Source: Cardinalis cardinalis | Taxonomy: Eukaryota; Chordata; Aves; Passeriformes; Cardinalidae | Assembly: GCA_014549065.1 (NCBI GenBank) | Contig: JACDOX010000082.1 | Coordinates: 1,675,690 to 1,739,689 of the forward strand | Direction: 5' to 3' | Length of the DNA stretch: 64,000 bases | Part shown: in pieces, positions 37,144 through 49,284 of the stretch | Layout: every line of letters starts with the position of its first letter | Position numbering within the stretch: the stretch's first letter is position 1 | Notes under the pieces: generated by a model | The model's database searches: none | What the model saw: the letters and a program-made list of their open reading frames with translations, nothing else | What the model was told of the DNA's origin: nothing | Program-made: the position numbers and the translations under genes

Positions 37144-40100
37144 AAGCGTTTACTTTTAAATTGAATTGTGCCAATTGCACATTAGTTTGCCCAAATCAGA
37201 ACTTGTTCAACCTCAGCCTCAGAAGGCAGAAGAATTCTGGGTGGCAGCAAGACAGGCCAAAGTGCCAGCCAAGTCAAAGTNTGCAGCCTCTGCTGGGAAA
37301 TGGGCACTGTCCCAGTCATGGCCACGCACTTAACATGGTCAGGACACCAANGGTGTCCTTCTCTCTCATGAACAGAGGTGGCAGAAAAGGGGAAAGGAAA
37401 ATGGGGAATAAAAAGGAGAAAAGAGGGCAAAAAAGTCACACCTCCCAAAATTCCACATTTTTTTTCCAGATAAAAATAGTTGAAAGGGAAGATGCTAGTT
37501 CTTTTGGCCAACCATATTTGATTAGATCCATGGTATCTTTTGGCTCCTGCGGTCTCACCATATGCTGGACACATTTGTAAGGAGATTTATTTTTCAAATT
37601 CTCCAATTAAAAGGATAGACAAGAGGGAAAGGAGAGCCACTGAGAACAAACAGTGCAGGAGAGAACAATAGAAAGGCAGATGATTCCTAATTAATGGCTG
37701 AGCCAAGGGAGAATCCTGAGCACCAGGAGGCTGAGACCAGTATGGAACAAGCTGCCAAGACCCGCTCACCTTAGTGGGGAAGTGAAACACTCCCTACAAG
37801 TAGCAAAACCCACTGCCANCTACAGTGCCAGGTAAAAGTACTGACTGGACCAAGGAGGTTCAGAAAGCTACTACACAACTAGTAGGGCAGGAATCTGCTG
37901 TCTCTCCACATAGTCCAGTTCTGAGATGAAGATACTTTTATTGCCACTGGGGGTCTGAACCCATGTGAGAGAAAAATTAACAAAAATGAGAATCTGCTTA
38001 TATTTTTTTTTTGCCAAAAGTATGACTTCTAACACCTGGAGTAAGGAAACTGCCTTTATATNTTGCAATTTTTTGGCTTTCAGCTCTTTTAATAAAATAA
38101 TTACTTTCCTACCATCAAGGAATATTTTTCAAAGTTCCAATTCCATTAAAAATGTAAAAAAGGTAGTATATTTTCCTGTCTTTTAGAGGAAAAGATTTGG
38201 TGATCATTTAATTGTCTATCAACCTAACTTCATTTAAACAGCTCTGGATATTTCAGGAAAAAAAAGAAAGCTGGAATTAGCAATGACCATTAGCAAGTCT
38301 TTAAAACTGATAAAAATGAATTCTCACAGGATTTGCAACATATTCNAATTATTGATAATTCTTCTACTGAAATGAAACATTCTGATTTTAAGTCTTTTCT
38401 TTCAGACTGAAAAGGAATACATAATAGACTGCAGAAATATTAGTAAAAAAAGTTTTCTAATTTCTCTTTAATTTCATTTAAATAGAAGGCTGAAGACGAA
38501 GAAATTATTCTGATTTTGAAAAGATGGGTTAGAAGTATGATTTTTTTACAGTTTTTGCAAAGTAAGTGAAGAATAGACCATTTAAATACACTGAAACTTT
38601 GCCTCTCTTGGTTTTTTTTTCCTCCACATAATTCTGAATATAACCTTAAGTGCTTACGTAACAGCTCAAGGCACTAGACTGGACTTTTGATCATATTACA
38701 AGAGGATAGAGATTGTACATCAAGTACTTAAATATCAAAAGTCTCAATAAGTTAACTGAAAAAATAAGGAAAAGAAAATATACCATTCCATTGGCATGAA
38801 TAGAAGCAGAATTTAATCCTGCAACATCTCTCAACTTTTGAGACTGGAGATTCCATTCTCATTTATGCCCAAAGGCTTTCTGCTAGCAATTGCTTCTTTC
38901 AAGAATGCATGACTTTTCTCACATTCTAGCCTCACAAACTCATCATTGACTTGGCTGTTTGAGAACTTTGCTCCTTTTTGTACTCGCTCTCACAAAGAAC
39001 CAATATCTACTTTTGGCAACAATAATCACAGTTTGCTTTGGATACACAAACCATGNCTCTCTCCATGCATTAAATAGATAACACAGACAGTTAAAAAATG
39101 ACAAAATATTTAGGTAAAAAAAAAGAAGTTAAAAGTATTACTACAAATATTCCTGTCAAACTTCTTGCCTTATTGTAGTATGATTATCAAAACCTTGGAA
39201 ATAGCAAATCTGTACTTCTTATACTGAGCTTTGCTTAATGCTGTGTACAGTTACTGATCCTCCATTAAATATGACAGTAGTGAGGGATTCGGGGTCATTT
39301 GAGCTGTAATTCCTACCATTCTCTCTGAATAAACCAGGAGGTAACAGACTGTGGTGGTAACACAGAGAACATGTTTACGAGAAAACCCAGCATTTCTTCA
39401 GATTTGCTTCTAAAGAGCTTTGGAAAATATATTGCACATTAAAATATATGACAAGAATAAGAGTTTTATTCTAAGCAGTTTACACTTGAAGAATTTCCCT
39501 GGATGCTCAGAACACCCAGAAAATAGCAACTCTGTTCAGAATTTCAAGGTCAACCAAAGACAGCCCGCACTATGGTTGAGGCACAAAAAATTGATCTGAG
39601 CACTGTGCATGGGCTGGTGGACAGATTGTACCCATAGCCCCATATCAGTACTCAGGAGATATGACAACAAACTGCTGGCACCTTGATAAAGAGTCATGTN
39701 GTATTTCAGGAGCAGCCTGTTATGGATTTCACCTTCCATACAGNCCAGGTAACCACACATTCCTTTTTTGAACTAGCCAGCTGGACAAGGCAAATGCACT
39801 GGTGGCAGGCATTGTGATATTTCAAGATGAAGAAGACCTGATAAAAGAACAAGTATGAATTTCCAGGCACTGACTAACTGTAATCAAATNATTCAGCAGG
39901 CTCTGAAAATAATCCACACTGCAGAGGTGGAGCACCCCATGTACCTTACAAACATGTCAAGCCCAGGCTCTGTTGTAAAGACAGAAAGGTCAGCCACTCA
40001 TCCGACTCAGTGCTGAAATCAGTGGAGCAATCCTGACTGACACCAGCTGATGAGCCTGCTAATGAAGACAGTGAAGTTTTCTGATTTACCTCGGGAGCTG

Positions 40101-42200
40101 CCCTAAGAACCAATCTTTTGCAATTTAATGGCAATGGATATGCATATTCTCTTACTACCATATAACATTAAACTGATGACATCACTCTCCCTTTTGGCTA
40201 CTCAGACTCTGCTGGAGGACACTGTGACAATGCAGCACATCTCAAACTGCAGGGCTGAACACTGTTACACTGCAGTTGCTGCAATTAAAATATTGTGCCT
40301 GAAATTAATGCATTGCACCTTTCAGACTAATGTTCTCTAAATCAGACTTAATTTATCCAGGGGTATTTTTAGGTAAAAATACATCCTCACAAGCAATGTA
40401 ATGATCAGCGCTTTTCCCCCAGATGCTCTAATATGGAGTAGGCCTATGCAGCAATTAATATTTATGAAGTGAATGAGTTCCTGTTAAACCCTAAATCACA
40501 AACATACGGGATTTGAACTATAAAAATGCAAACCCAAACCAATATAATAAAAATATATCTACACACATATTAATTGTGAACTTTGGTCAAGTTGTTATAT
40601 ATTGCTTTAAGTGAATTCAAAATTAATAATTACACAGGTCTATAAACTTATGTATCGATCTATGTGATTTCTAGATTAGANAAATACAACAGAGGAAGTT
40701 TCATTTTAGTACATTAGGGCACCTTTGAAACTTGATCAGCAAAAACTTGATCTTATGCCCTTCTGTTGTCAATACTACCTTCTTATGACTCTCACGAGTG
40801 CTTTACCCCACTGGAATTCAGAGAAAACCTTATGCACAGAAGGAAGCTCCTTGAAAGATTAAATAATTATGATTCAACCTGTGCCCTAGGAAGAGATAGT
40901 TTTACCCATTACTAAAGATGAAAACAACACAGAGGGTTGCTGGAACATTCTGTATAAACTAAGCAGTGGAAGAAAAGTAAATACCAGGTTTTTATGTAGT
41001 CTTTATTATCAGCAGATTTTAAATTGCTTTATAAAAATTGCTGTTCTACGTATAAGCCACTAATAAAAAAGTAAAGGTTTACAATCCTTCATATGGTGAA
41101 TGATGCTTAAAATGCTTCAGCATCAGAAAGAAATTATGTGATTTAACAACATGAGACATTTATTTAAGAGCTCCTATATGAATTCTGTAGGCCAACTTCA
41201 GGCACCCAAGCCAGAAAATGTTCGCTTTCATAAGCGCATAAAAGGATTCAAAAGAAATGTGAACTAATTTAAGCTAAATATGGTAATGCCTCCTGAAACC
41301 ATTATTAATGTTTTATTAGCATTTGTTACTTCCTTCCTCTTTTCAGATGGCACAGTGCAGAGAGCCCTGCATAATGCCACTAACATCTTTGCTGAAATGT
41401 AGATGAATCACTACAACTGATCAGCCCCCTGAAAGCTCTGTTTGTTTCATTGATAATGTGTAAAAAAGAAGAAAACTTTCTCCCTTTTGCCCTGGTCACT
41501 CAAGAAGCTGCCTTAAATCTGTTCAAGATAGGAGGATAGGAATGGGAGAGGATGAAATGTTCACTTTCCCCTTCTCTTCAAGCAGACTGCTGGTGGACTT
41601 GGCTGGTGCAAGGACTCCAGACATAGTAACTCATAAAACATTTTACACTCACTTGCTATCATATGTCATCACATTTTTTTCACCCATACAGAAGGCATTC
41701 TCCTAGAGGATATTGTTTCTCATCTAAGCTCTTAAATGTCTTTGTTGCTCTCTCTACTAAAAACACAAGCCTATTTGACTTCACATCTCTTCCATCTTTG
41801 GAGCATCAAGAAAAACAGAGCTGTTGACAAAGTTGCAGGTAAAGTGAAATTTTAGACAAATCAGCAAGCTGCAAGTAAATAATTTAGCTCTGGGCCTGAG
41901 GCATTGCCTTTGATTCAAAGAGGCATAATTGATAAAGAATGCTAGCAGAGTAATTTACAAAATGTTAACTATGCANTAGCAGAACATCCTGTTACAAAGT
42001 AAGACAATTATTTTACATACCAGAACCTCAAAAGTAAATAGATGAATGCACAGAATCTTACATGTTGTTAGCAGATTAATGGGCAGATGAAGGATATTGG
42101 AGGCAATGTAATCCCTCAAAATGCTCAGAAAAAAAAAATTGTTCTAGCTTATTAAGAACACACCTTTATTTGCTTTTATTTTCCTCATTAAATCAAAANT
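37144..42200. other. Non-coding AT-rich stretch
   Basis: No gene is supported over 5 kb. Overlapping frames of 139 codons (+, 37161-37580) and 130 codons (-, 37182-37574) oppose each other and contain ambiguous bases; neither resembles a known family. The remainder is AT-rich and repeat-poor, so conserved non-coding elements could be present but cannot be judged here. Confidence 0.5.
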
Positions 42201-43136
42201 CCTCTGCTGCACTGGAGAGCCACGCTAGGATCCTGTTTGCCATCTTCATTAGCAATGTGATGGGGCAGAGGACACTCAGCAAGTCTGGGAGCAGTGCCTG
42301 GCACACCAGAGGNTTGTGCTGCCATCCAGAGGGACTGCAGGAGGCTGGAGGATCAGCCCCATGCTAAGGGGTACAAAGTGCCCCTTTGTTAAGAAGGATA
42401 AGTGCAAAGTCCTGCACCCATGGAGGAACAAATCCTTGCACCAGTATGGGTTGGGCACCCAGCTGGAAAGGACCTCAGCAGGACCTCAGTTCTGGGGNAC
42501 ACCAAACTGAACANGAGCCAGAGTGTGCCCTCAAGGTAGAGGAATAACTTGGGCTGCTTTAAGGCAAGAATTGCCAGCAGGCTGAGGTGGGTGATCCTTC
42601 CCCTCCACTTGGCACTAGTGCTGGCGTGCTGTGTCCAGTTCTGGACTCCCCAGCACAAGACAGACACAGATGCACTGTGCATCTATACAAGTTCATCAAA
42701 GGATCAAAAAAATTAGTGATGTGCTGGAGCACCTCTTCTGTGATGAAAGGCTGAGAGAACTGGGACTGTTCAGCCCAGAAAAGACTTGTGTGAATCTCAT
42801 CAGTGTGACAAATACTGAAGGGAGGGTCCAAAGAAGATAGACCCAGGCTCTTATCAGTGATGCCCAGTGGCAGGATCGGAGGCAACGGGCACAAAATTAA
42901 GCACATGAGGCTCTCTCTGAACATCAGGATACATTTTTTTTTCCTGTGAAGGTGACTGAGCACTGGCACAGGTTGCCCAGACAGGCTGTGGAGTCTCCTT
43001 CCCTAGGGGTATACAAGAGCCATCTGGACATGGTNCTGAGCAACAGGCTATAGGTGGCCCTGCTTGAGCAGGTGAGTAAAACAAGATGACCTCCAAATTT
43101 CACTTCCAACTTCAACCATTCTGTGATTCAGNGATA
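42201..43136 (+). mobile_element. CR1 LINE, longest copy in window, about 935 bp
   Basis: This sense CR1 includes more of the 3' part of the reverse transcriptase ORF than the other copies: AAGTGCAAAGTCCTGCACCC, TGGAGGAACAAATCC, GGAAAGGACCTCAGC, GTGTCCAGTTCTGGACTCCC, GAGCACCTCTTCTGTGATGA, AGAACTGGGACTGTTCAGCC, CACTGGCACAGGTTGCCC and the end CTTCAACCATTCTGTGATTC. Frames of 60 to 136 codons on both strands inside it are short and broken, so it is not active. It carries more N positions than average, possibly from collapsed or divergent reads. Confidence 0.95.
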
Positions 43137-43689
43137 CAGACCCCATTCCTTCTCCCTACAGGAAAGCAGCTCTATTCTAGCNGTGTGTTCAAGGAATAGC
43201 TTATACTGTGTCTTTCAGCTGCATTTTCCCGATNGCAGTTATAGAAGAGGTGGGGTGGGTGTTTTTACCACAGCAACTTTTCTCTAAATTATCAAGGTAG
43301 GTGATTACTAAATATCTTGTGCTTTCCTCCCCAGTCTGTCCCAGCTGGAAAACTCAGTAGTCTGTTTCCTTCACTGGAAATGTTCTTGGACACCTTTGCA
43401 AAGTAACTAAATGAGCATCATGTCTGTAGGATGCTGTTTAGAGCCAAAAGATTTTTCTGCAATACATGTATCTCTACACTGCTATACACTTGTCAGTACT
43501 GCTGAAAAAGAACTGTGCAGATCCAAGACACATCACCACTTGTCTGTCTAAAAAATAGGATGTTTACTCTGCCAGGAACCGCATGGCTGACCAGGAATTA
43601 ATTTGGAATCATTTCCTGGACTAGGCTGAGGAAAAAGACAAGCAGGACTAATGTACAAAAGCATAATTAATCACAGTTAATTGAATATT

Positions 43690-43707
43690 TACTTATTTAT
43701 TTATTTA
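43690..43707 (+). repeat. (TTTA)n short microsatellite
   Basis: About four TTTA units (ACTTATTTATTTATTTAAAT) occur here. The tract is short and simple. Confidence 0.75.
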
Positions 43708-44416
43708 AATGTGGTTTATAACTCCCAGTTAAAGATAATCTGTAAATTAGCATCTTGGTTTTTGCTTTCTTCTGTTTTGTTCAGGCAGTGTCTGCCTATT
43801 GATANCCTCATGGTGGTGTTTCCATAATGTAAACCCCTAATTTCAGCCTGCTAAACACAAGTGAAGATCTCTTGTTTAGTTCTCCTGTGACAAAGAAAGG
43901 AGAAATGAAATTAAAACACTCACCAATGTTCTCTTATGAAAACATGTTCTGTTCAGTTGTTGAGGATGATGAAAAGCAGCAGGTCTTGGCATAGACGTAA
44001 CTGTGGAGGAGGTCAGTCCATGCCTCTAAAATCTATTAGTGGCATCAAAGCCATGCCAAGGAAGCAGAGAGTGTGTGAAGGGGAAACAGGAGCTCTATTT
44101 CACTGTGCTAATCTAATAAGGATGCATCTACCAAGGACATAATTCAGATCTTCTCACTAAGAGCACCAAGGAACATGGGGGCCATCTGTCAGCAGTGGCT
44201 AACAGCTCTCCAGGGCTGTCTCTCACACAGCAGAGTGTCTAGCCAACAGAACTTAATCTTCTTGCTAAAGTAACCTCATCAAAATCTTTTAATTGCTCTC
44301 TAGAAAACCATAGCTGGCCTGTCTGAGAATGGCCAATCCTGTCAAGCCTCAAACTTCAACAGAAGAAACAAAGAACTTAGTTTTCAACAATAGCAGTCAC
44401 ATAAGTTTAAAACTAT

Positions 44417-44497
44417 CTAGCCATAAGTGGAAATTGATTAGGGCTAACTATAAGTGGGAATTAATAAGTATCTAACTATAACTGAAATTGATTGCCA
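44417..44497 (+). repeat. Diverged 27/28-bp repeat, three copies
   Basis: Copies begin CTAGCCATAAGTGGAAATTG at 44417, CTAACTATAAGTGGGAATTA at 44444 and CTAACTATAACTGAAATTGA at 44472. Periods are 27 and 28 bp, with substitutions between copies. It is an old minisatellite-like local expansion with no visible function. Confidence 0.8.
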
Positions 44498-46467
44498 AAG
44501 CACTCAACCTCACATTGCTTTTTTTATCACCTTACTATTCTCTTCCCATAGGAGAGACACACTAAGATAGACAAAGCTCCTACCCAGCCTGTCCACAAAG
44601 ACAAAACATGCCATAATATGGGGGATCAGATCAGCAATGAGTTTAAAGAGAGCCCAATAATAATTAGGTCTAACATTTACTATTGGATGCAGAAGCACAG
44701 GGATCTCAGCTCCATCTTCTGTAATTGTAAGAAGCTAAAAACAGCATTTTCATGGCAGGATGGTTGAATTTCAAGCATAGCATACTTGAGAGTGGTTTTT
44801 TTTGGTTTTGTTATTTTTTTTAAGATGCTTGAGAATGAAATAATGAGAAGTTTTACCTTGGATTGACTTGCACACAGTGTGCACACTCAGACACACACCT
44901 GGTTCTCTGCAGGTGAATGAACACACCAGCCACATCTCAGCTTTAAGGGAATTTATCCTACACGAAATTTATCCTGCATGAGCCTGATTCCAGACACCAA
45001 AGATGAATGATAACCATCATATTATAGCTAAATTAGAGAACCCTGCATCAAGCTTAGGTACCTGGGGCTGGCATTGAGGAGGTGCACAGACGGGAGGAAT
45101 CCTCACCCACCATCTGGAAGATTTGCTACACCTGTAGCAGCAGCTGCTTTGATGAACACCAAACCCCAGANATCCTCCCCTTCAGAACAAAAGAAAAAAA
45201 GGTCTCAGCAATGGCAAAACTTCCAGGTTTATACGTCAGTGGTGCCTATTCCCCTTCTGTGAGTCTTATTCCATGCATAAATCCCTGCCTTACTTCTNTA
45301 ACTACAGCTCTGAAAATCGCAATGTTGACTGAGTGGAGAATTAGTCTGGTGTAGAAGGGTGAAATCCAAGATAAACTCCGCACTGAATAAAGCTTGGCAG
45401 ATAGCTAAAACACACGTTCATCCAAATTGCAGGTATTTTCTTGAATCTAGAAAATATTGTTAGTTCATCCCTACAAACTGGTTTGATTTTAAAACATTAA
45501 AATTTTTTCTAACATGTTTTGGCTTAATACTGCCAAAAATATCAATATGATACAAAATATGCATTATGAAGTGCATACAGACATACATACACTGGAGTAT
45601 ATTAAAATTGAAAGCTGAGATAGTTTCTCATATAGAAATTCAAAACAAAAATAAGAAAGCATAACCAAAATATTCTTACTGGAATCACTTTGCATTTTTC
45701 AGGTGGCAGATTATTAAACTGATACTTGTCTAGCCCGAATGTAAAAGCCAAATTTCCCAAATGAAAACTCATTCATCAACAAGATTGGGCAAAGCCCACT
45801 ATGATGTCTCATGCTTGATTAAACCCTGGGACAGCAGCAACTCCAGTTTTTAACCAAAAAAAANCCAAAAACCAAAATGAAGGTAGTAACTTTCACCAAA
45901 CATTGCTTTGAGGAAANTAAGTCAAAATAGTCAAAAAGCCTAAGCAGTTACTGCTCTACAGCTGAGCCAGGNAAATCACTCTGACTCTGCTCCTTCATGC
46001 CTTAAAGCAAAGCAAACACAAGGGCTTTTGAACTCCTTTGATAGAAACTCAGTTGTTTTTCATTGTATGTTCCATGTTAAGGACAAAACACTCNTGTGCA
46101 ATTTGGGAATTCTGTACTAGAAAATGACTGGCGCCAAGTTAAAATGCCATAGAAACCACTAAAAGTTATGGGGAGAGAGATCATGGCAGCAGCTCATGGA
46201 CAATAAAACGAGCAGCAGTTATCCTCACTCGTATCCCTGGGCACAGCTGTTCATCACTTGAGATTACCAAAGCTGTGACAGCATTAGACAGAGATTGACA
46301 GCTGCCTGTTGCATAATGGAAAGCACAGAGCCAGTTTGTGCTTTGCTAGCTTCCAGCCAGGAGGAGTAAACAAACAAGNCAAAGGGGCATACAGTCATTT
46401 GTGCAGAGATTTTGATTGACTGAAGCTATGTGAAACCTCTGCAGAGAAAGCCCCAAATAAGGCNGAT

Positions 46468-46787
46468 TGTGGAGACCCTGGGGGGGCATACCCTGCTCTA
46501 GGGAGACACAAGAAGCTTCCCTCAAAAAGCTATTAGACCCCATTGGCTCCTTCCCCTATTCCTATGTCTGTTCCTACATCCCTGAGCCACTCCCTCTCTA
46601 TTCCTTAATGGACCCTCATCGTTGTTCTGCCCCAAGACCAGGCTCAGCCCCAGGCCCCTGTAGTGAGAAAGCTGCATCCTCTTGATCATCTCACCGTGCA
46701 GGTGAATAAAACATCTGTGGATATTATGCAAAGGTCCTTTTTGCTTCCTTACCCTGGACTGTGCTAGCAGCAATTCAGACTGCTACA
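46468..46787 (+). mobile_element. Possible solo LTR (320 bp)
   Basis: A GC-richer block begins TGTGGAGACCCTGGGGGG and may end GACTGCTACA, so TG...CA borders are possible. It contains a polyadenylation signal, GTGAATAAAACATCTG, about 80 bases before the proposed end, as in the R/U5 part of a retroviral LTR. The 6-bp flanks, GCNGAT and GCCTAT, are at best an imperfect duplication. No retroviral genes flank it. Borders and identity are uncertain; alternatives are a GC-rich unique segment or part of another repeat. The opposing frames here (72 and 83 codons) are not recognised. Confidence 0.4.
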
Positions 46788-48004
46788 GCCTATGCCTTCA
46801 TCATAACTAGTTTAATTTTAAACTGGACATACAGATTAAGCTTACTAAAACATTCACAAAGCTAAATTGGAGAAACAGGTTTGATTGAGTTATTGAACTC
46901 CATATTTGAACTGTGTTTAGGCTCATCAGGACTGCATAGATTTTCAGATATCACAGATTCAAATTTACTTTTGATGTTTTAGATTGATTTTTTTTCCTTG
47001 TTTGTTTTATCTGAGTTTTACAAGAATCTTTAAGAAAGAACAAACCAGAGGAGATGTTTATAAATCTGTATCAATAGCTGCATTATTGAGAAAGCACCAA
47101 TAGTTTTGGAACAACTGAGAGGCACCTGCCCTCCATGCAGCAGGGACTCAGTCAGCCTTCCTCTCCTTTTCAGAACAATACTACTCAGAGTCTGGCCTAC
47201 ACTGAGGCAAATTTTGGGAGGAAAAAATCAACATGTATTAAAGTATTACTGTATATCTTGTTTCTGGTGGAACTTAATNAGGCTCATTTTCTCTCATAAT
47301 TGGTATCCCAAGTGAAAGGGATTTGGAATCTTCCTCTACTAGGAGCCTTTCTCCCACTTTATCCTCCACAGCTACTAGGAGGCCTCAGCAGATCAGTCAT
47401 ACAAGGATTATGATAGTGAATTTTCTTTACCTTCCACAAGCTTCAACCTATTCTGTTCCCTGCAGGACAGTGTACATGTCTGCTGGAGGAAGGAGTGAGG
47501 TTTCTTTGTATTTGATGGCTTTATTTCAAGACTCAAATGAGACTTGGTTTTATATTTAGTACTCTAGACATGGCCTTGTCTCCATTATGGGATTATCACA
47601 GATAAAAATGTGGGNTTTTTCAACCAACAAGTCTTTGCACAGGAGAGTTACATTTACCAACACATGTGACTTTAAGGCATGGAAGACAATGCATTCTTTA
47701 ATAAGTCTGTCATTTACTGGGACCACTTCTGTGACAGTCTCAGAACCTCTCAACTGAAAGGTTCATTTAGCCATCATCATTACTCTGGTGGTTAAAAAGG
47801 TTGCCAAAGTTGTAATATATACAGCTGGTGGATTAATAAACCTTCTTCATCAGAAATCTGGCCCATGCTTTGTCCTGGCTTGACATGTCCAGTGCCACTG
47901 CTGGAGATCAAGCTGCTACATGCTCATCATTTTTTGGTGATTTGAATTTTGAATTATAGCAAACTAAAAAAACGGTAGGCAATGAAAACAAACTGCAACA
48001 CTGT
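46788..48004. other. Non-coding stretch
   Basis: I see no gene. Frames of 65 to 78 codons on both strands show no motif, and no repeat is recognised before the CR1 at about 48005. Confidence 0.5.
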
Positions 48005-48225
48005 AGATTTCCAGTTCTAGAAAAAAAGATTTCACCTTGAGGACTGTCACAAATTGGGAAAAAGTTCTCAAGGACATTCTGAGATCTTCCTCCTTGGAAA
48101 ANTTCAAAAATTGACCTAACAAGACAGTGAGCAACCTGAGCAGCACAGGCCCTACTTTAAGCAAGGATTTGGATGGAATTTTCTGCAGAAGTCCCATCCA
48201 ACTCCAATTATTGTATAATTCTAAG
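48005..48225 (+). mobile_element. Old CR1 LINE 3' fragment
   Basis: CCTCCTTGGAAAA, CAAGACAGTGAGCAACCTGA, GGCCCTACTTTAAGCAAGGA, TTTGGATGGA and GTCCCATCCAACTCCAATTA followed by TTGTATAATTCT match the CR1 3' UTR type that normally ends '...CCTGCTTTGAGCAGGGGGTTGGAC...CCTTCCAACCTCAACTATTCTGTGATTCT'. Divergence is high and the 5' limit is approximate. Confidence 0.82.
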
Positions 48226-49200
48226 AAAACACTCTTTCAATTTTCTTGTACAGAAAAAAACAGCATCAAATCTGAGAGGAAACACAGAATTTTTGCCACT
48301 TATTAATTTCTAATTTTCAGTGATTATTTGTTAATTCCTCCCAAGAGATTTCAGAAAAAATTTCACCTACCACACTGAAATANGACTCCTCTTTACCAGG
48401 TGTCACTGCATTGACAGACTGTTATAGCAATTTTTGTTCTTCAGATTTTGCTCCTGTCTACTCTTTTTTAGTAAACATCTGATACATTTAAGGAAGCAGA
48501 TTAGAACCCAGCAGGATTAAATCTTACTGACCATGTGTGCGATCCGAATTTTGAGTGGATAATAAATTACCTAATCTAGTTTAAGTCAAATAGCATAGAA
48601 ATATGTCAACAGTTAACCTCTAGGGGAACTGAAGTCTTGCTTCAATTAGAAAATTCTAATTGCCACCCAGTANATCCATCAACTGATCCAGCAGTCAAAG
48701 ATACAGATTTATTCTCNTTTCTGACTAAAACACTGAGTGAATCCAAGTACCCTAGCAATCCTCCTTGTTTTAGTAAATACAAATTTGACCACAAAAAGAA
48801 GTGTTTCCATTTGTAAGCAAAACTGAGTTTGAAATATGTGTTGGAAACAAGTGTTATCTAAGCTCAAACCAATTATTTTATTTTCATTGATTTATACATA
48901 TATTTTTATGGATTTTTATAATATTTATTCCTTTNATTTCAACATACCAAGTGCAATCTCCACTAACGACAACTCACTCAACATTTTTCAAGTACAATTT
49001 TTCATTTTTGTAATATTTGCCTTCATTACTTACATGTGAAATTGCCGAATAGAAGATATTTTAGTGGAGTCATACCCCAAATCACTTGAGTGATACCATA
49101 CATGAATTCTTGCAAAATTCCTATTTCATTTGGTCACTGAACATGAGGCAAAAGCGAAATTATATGTTTCTACATAAATTCTTCTTTGGTTTCTAATTTA
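48226..49200. other. Non-coding AT-rich stretch
   Basis: I see no gene. A perfect 20-base palindrome, CAATTAGAAAATTCTAATTG, lies at 48643-48662. The rest is AT-rich and unremarkable. Confidence 0.5.
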
Positions 49201-49284
49201 TGGGGTTGTCCTATGTGGGGTCAGGAGTTGGACTTAATGATCCTTGTGAGTCCCTTCCACCTATTAATATTCTATAATTTTATG
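49201..49284 (+). mobile_element. CR1 LINE 3' end fragment
   Basis: GGTCAGGAGTTGGACTTAAT, GATCCTTGTGAGTCCCTTCC and ATTCTATAATTTTATG form a very short, diverged CR1 terminus in sense orientation. The GTTGGACTTAATGATCC block is diagnostic. Confidence 0.85.

Larger units (their letters stand above)
43137..46467. other. Non-coding AT-rich stretch
   Basis: No gene is supported. A (TTTA)-type run lies at about 43690-43707, and a diverged three-copy repeat at 44417-44497. Open frames reach 90 codons at most and have no recognised motif. Confidence 0.5.

Noticed and set aside
37161..37580. Open frames of 139 (+) and 130 (-) codons, the longest in the window
   Set aside because: They overlap on opposite strands, contain ambiguous bases, begin next to a CR1 end and resemble no known protein. 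Such lengths are expected by chance in 64 kb.
42389..42969. Minus-strand frames of 97 and 136 codons
   Set aside because: They lie inside the sense CR1 copy at 42201-43136 and are antisense by-products of it.
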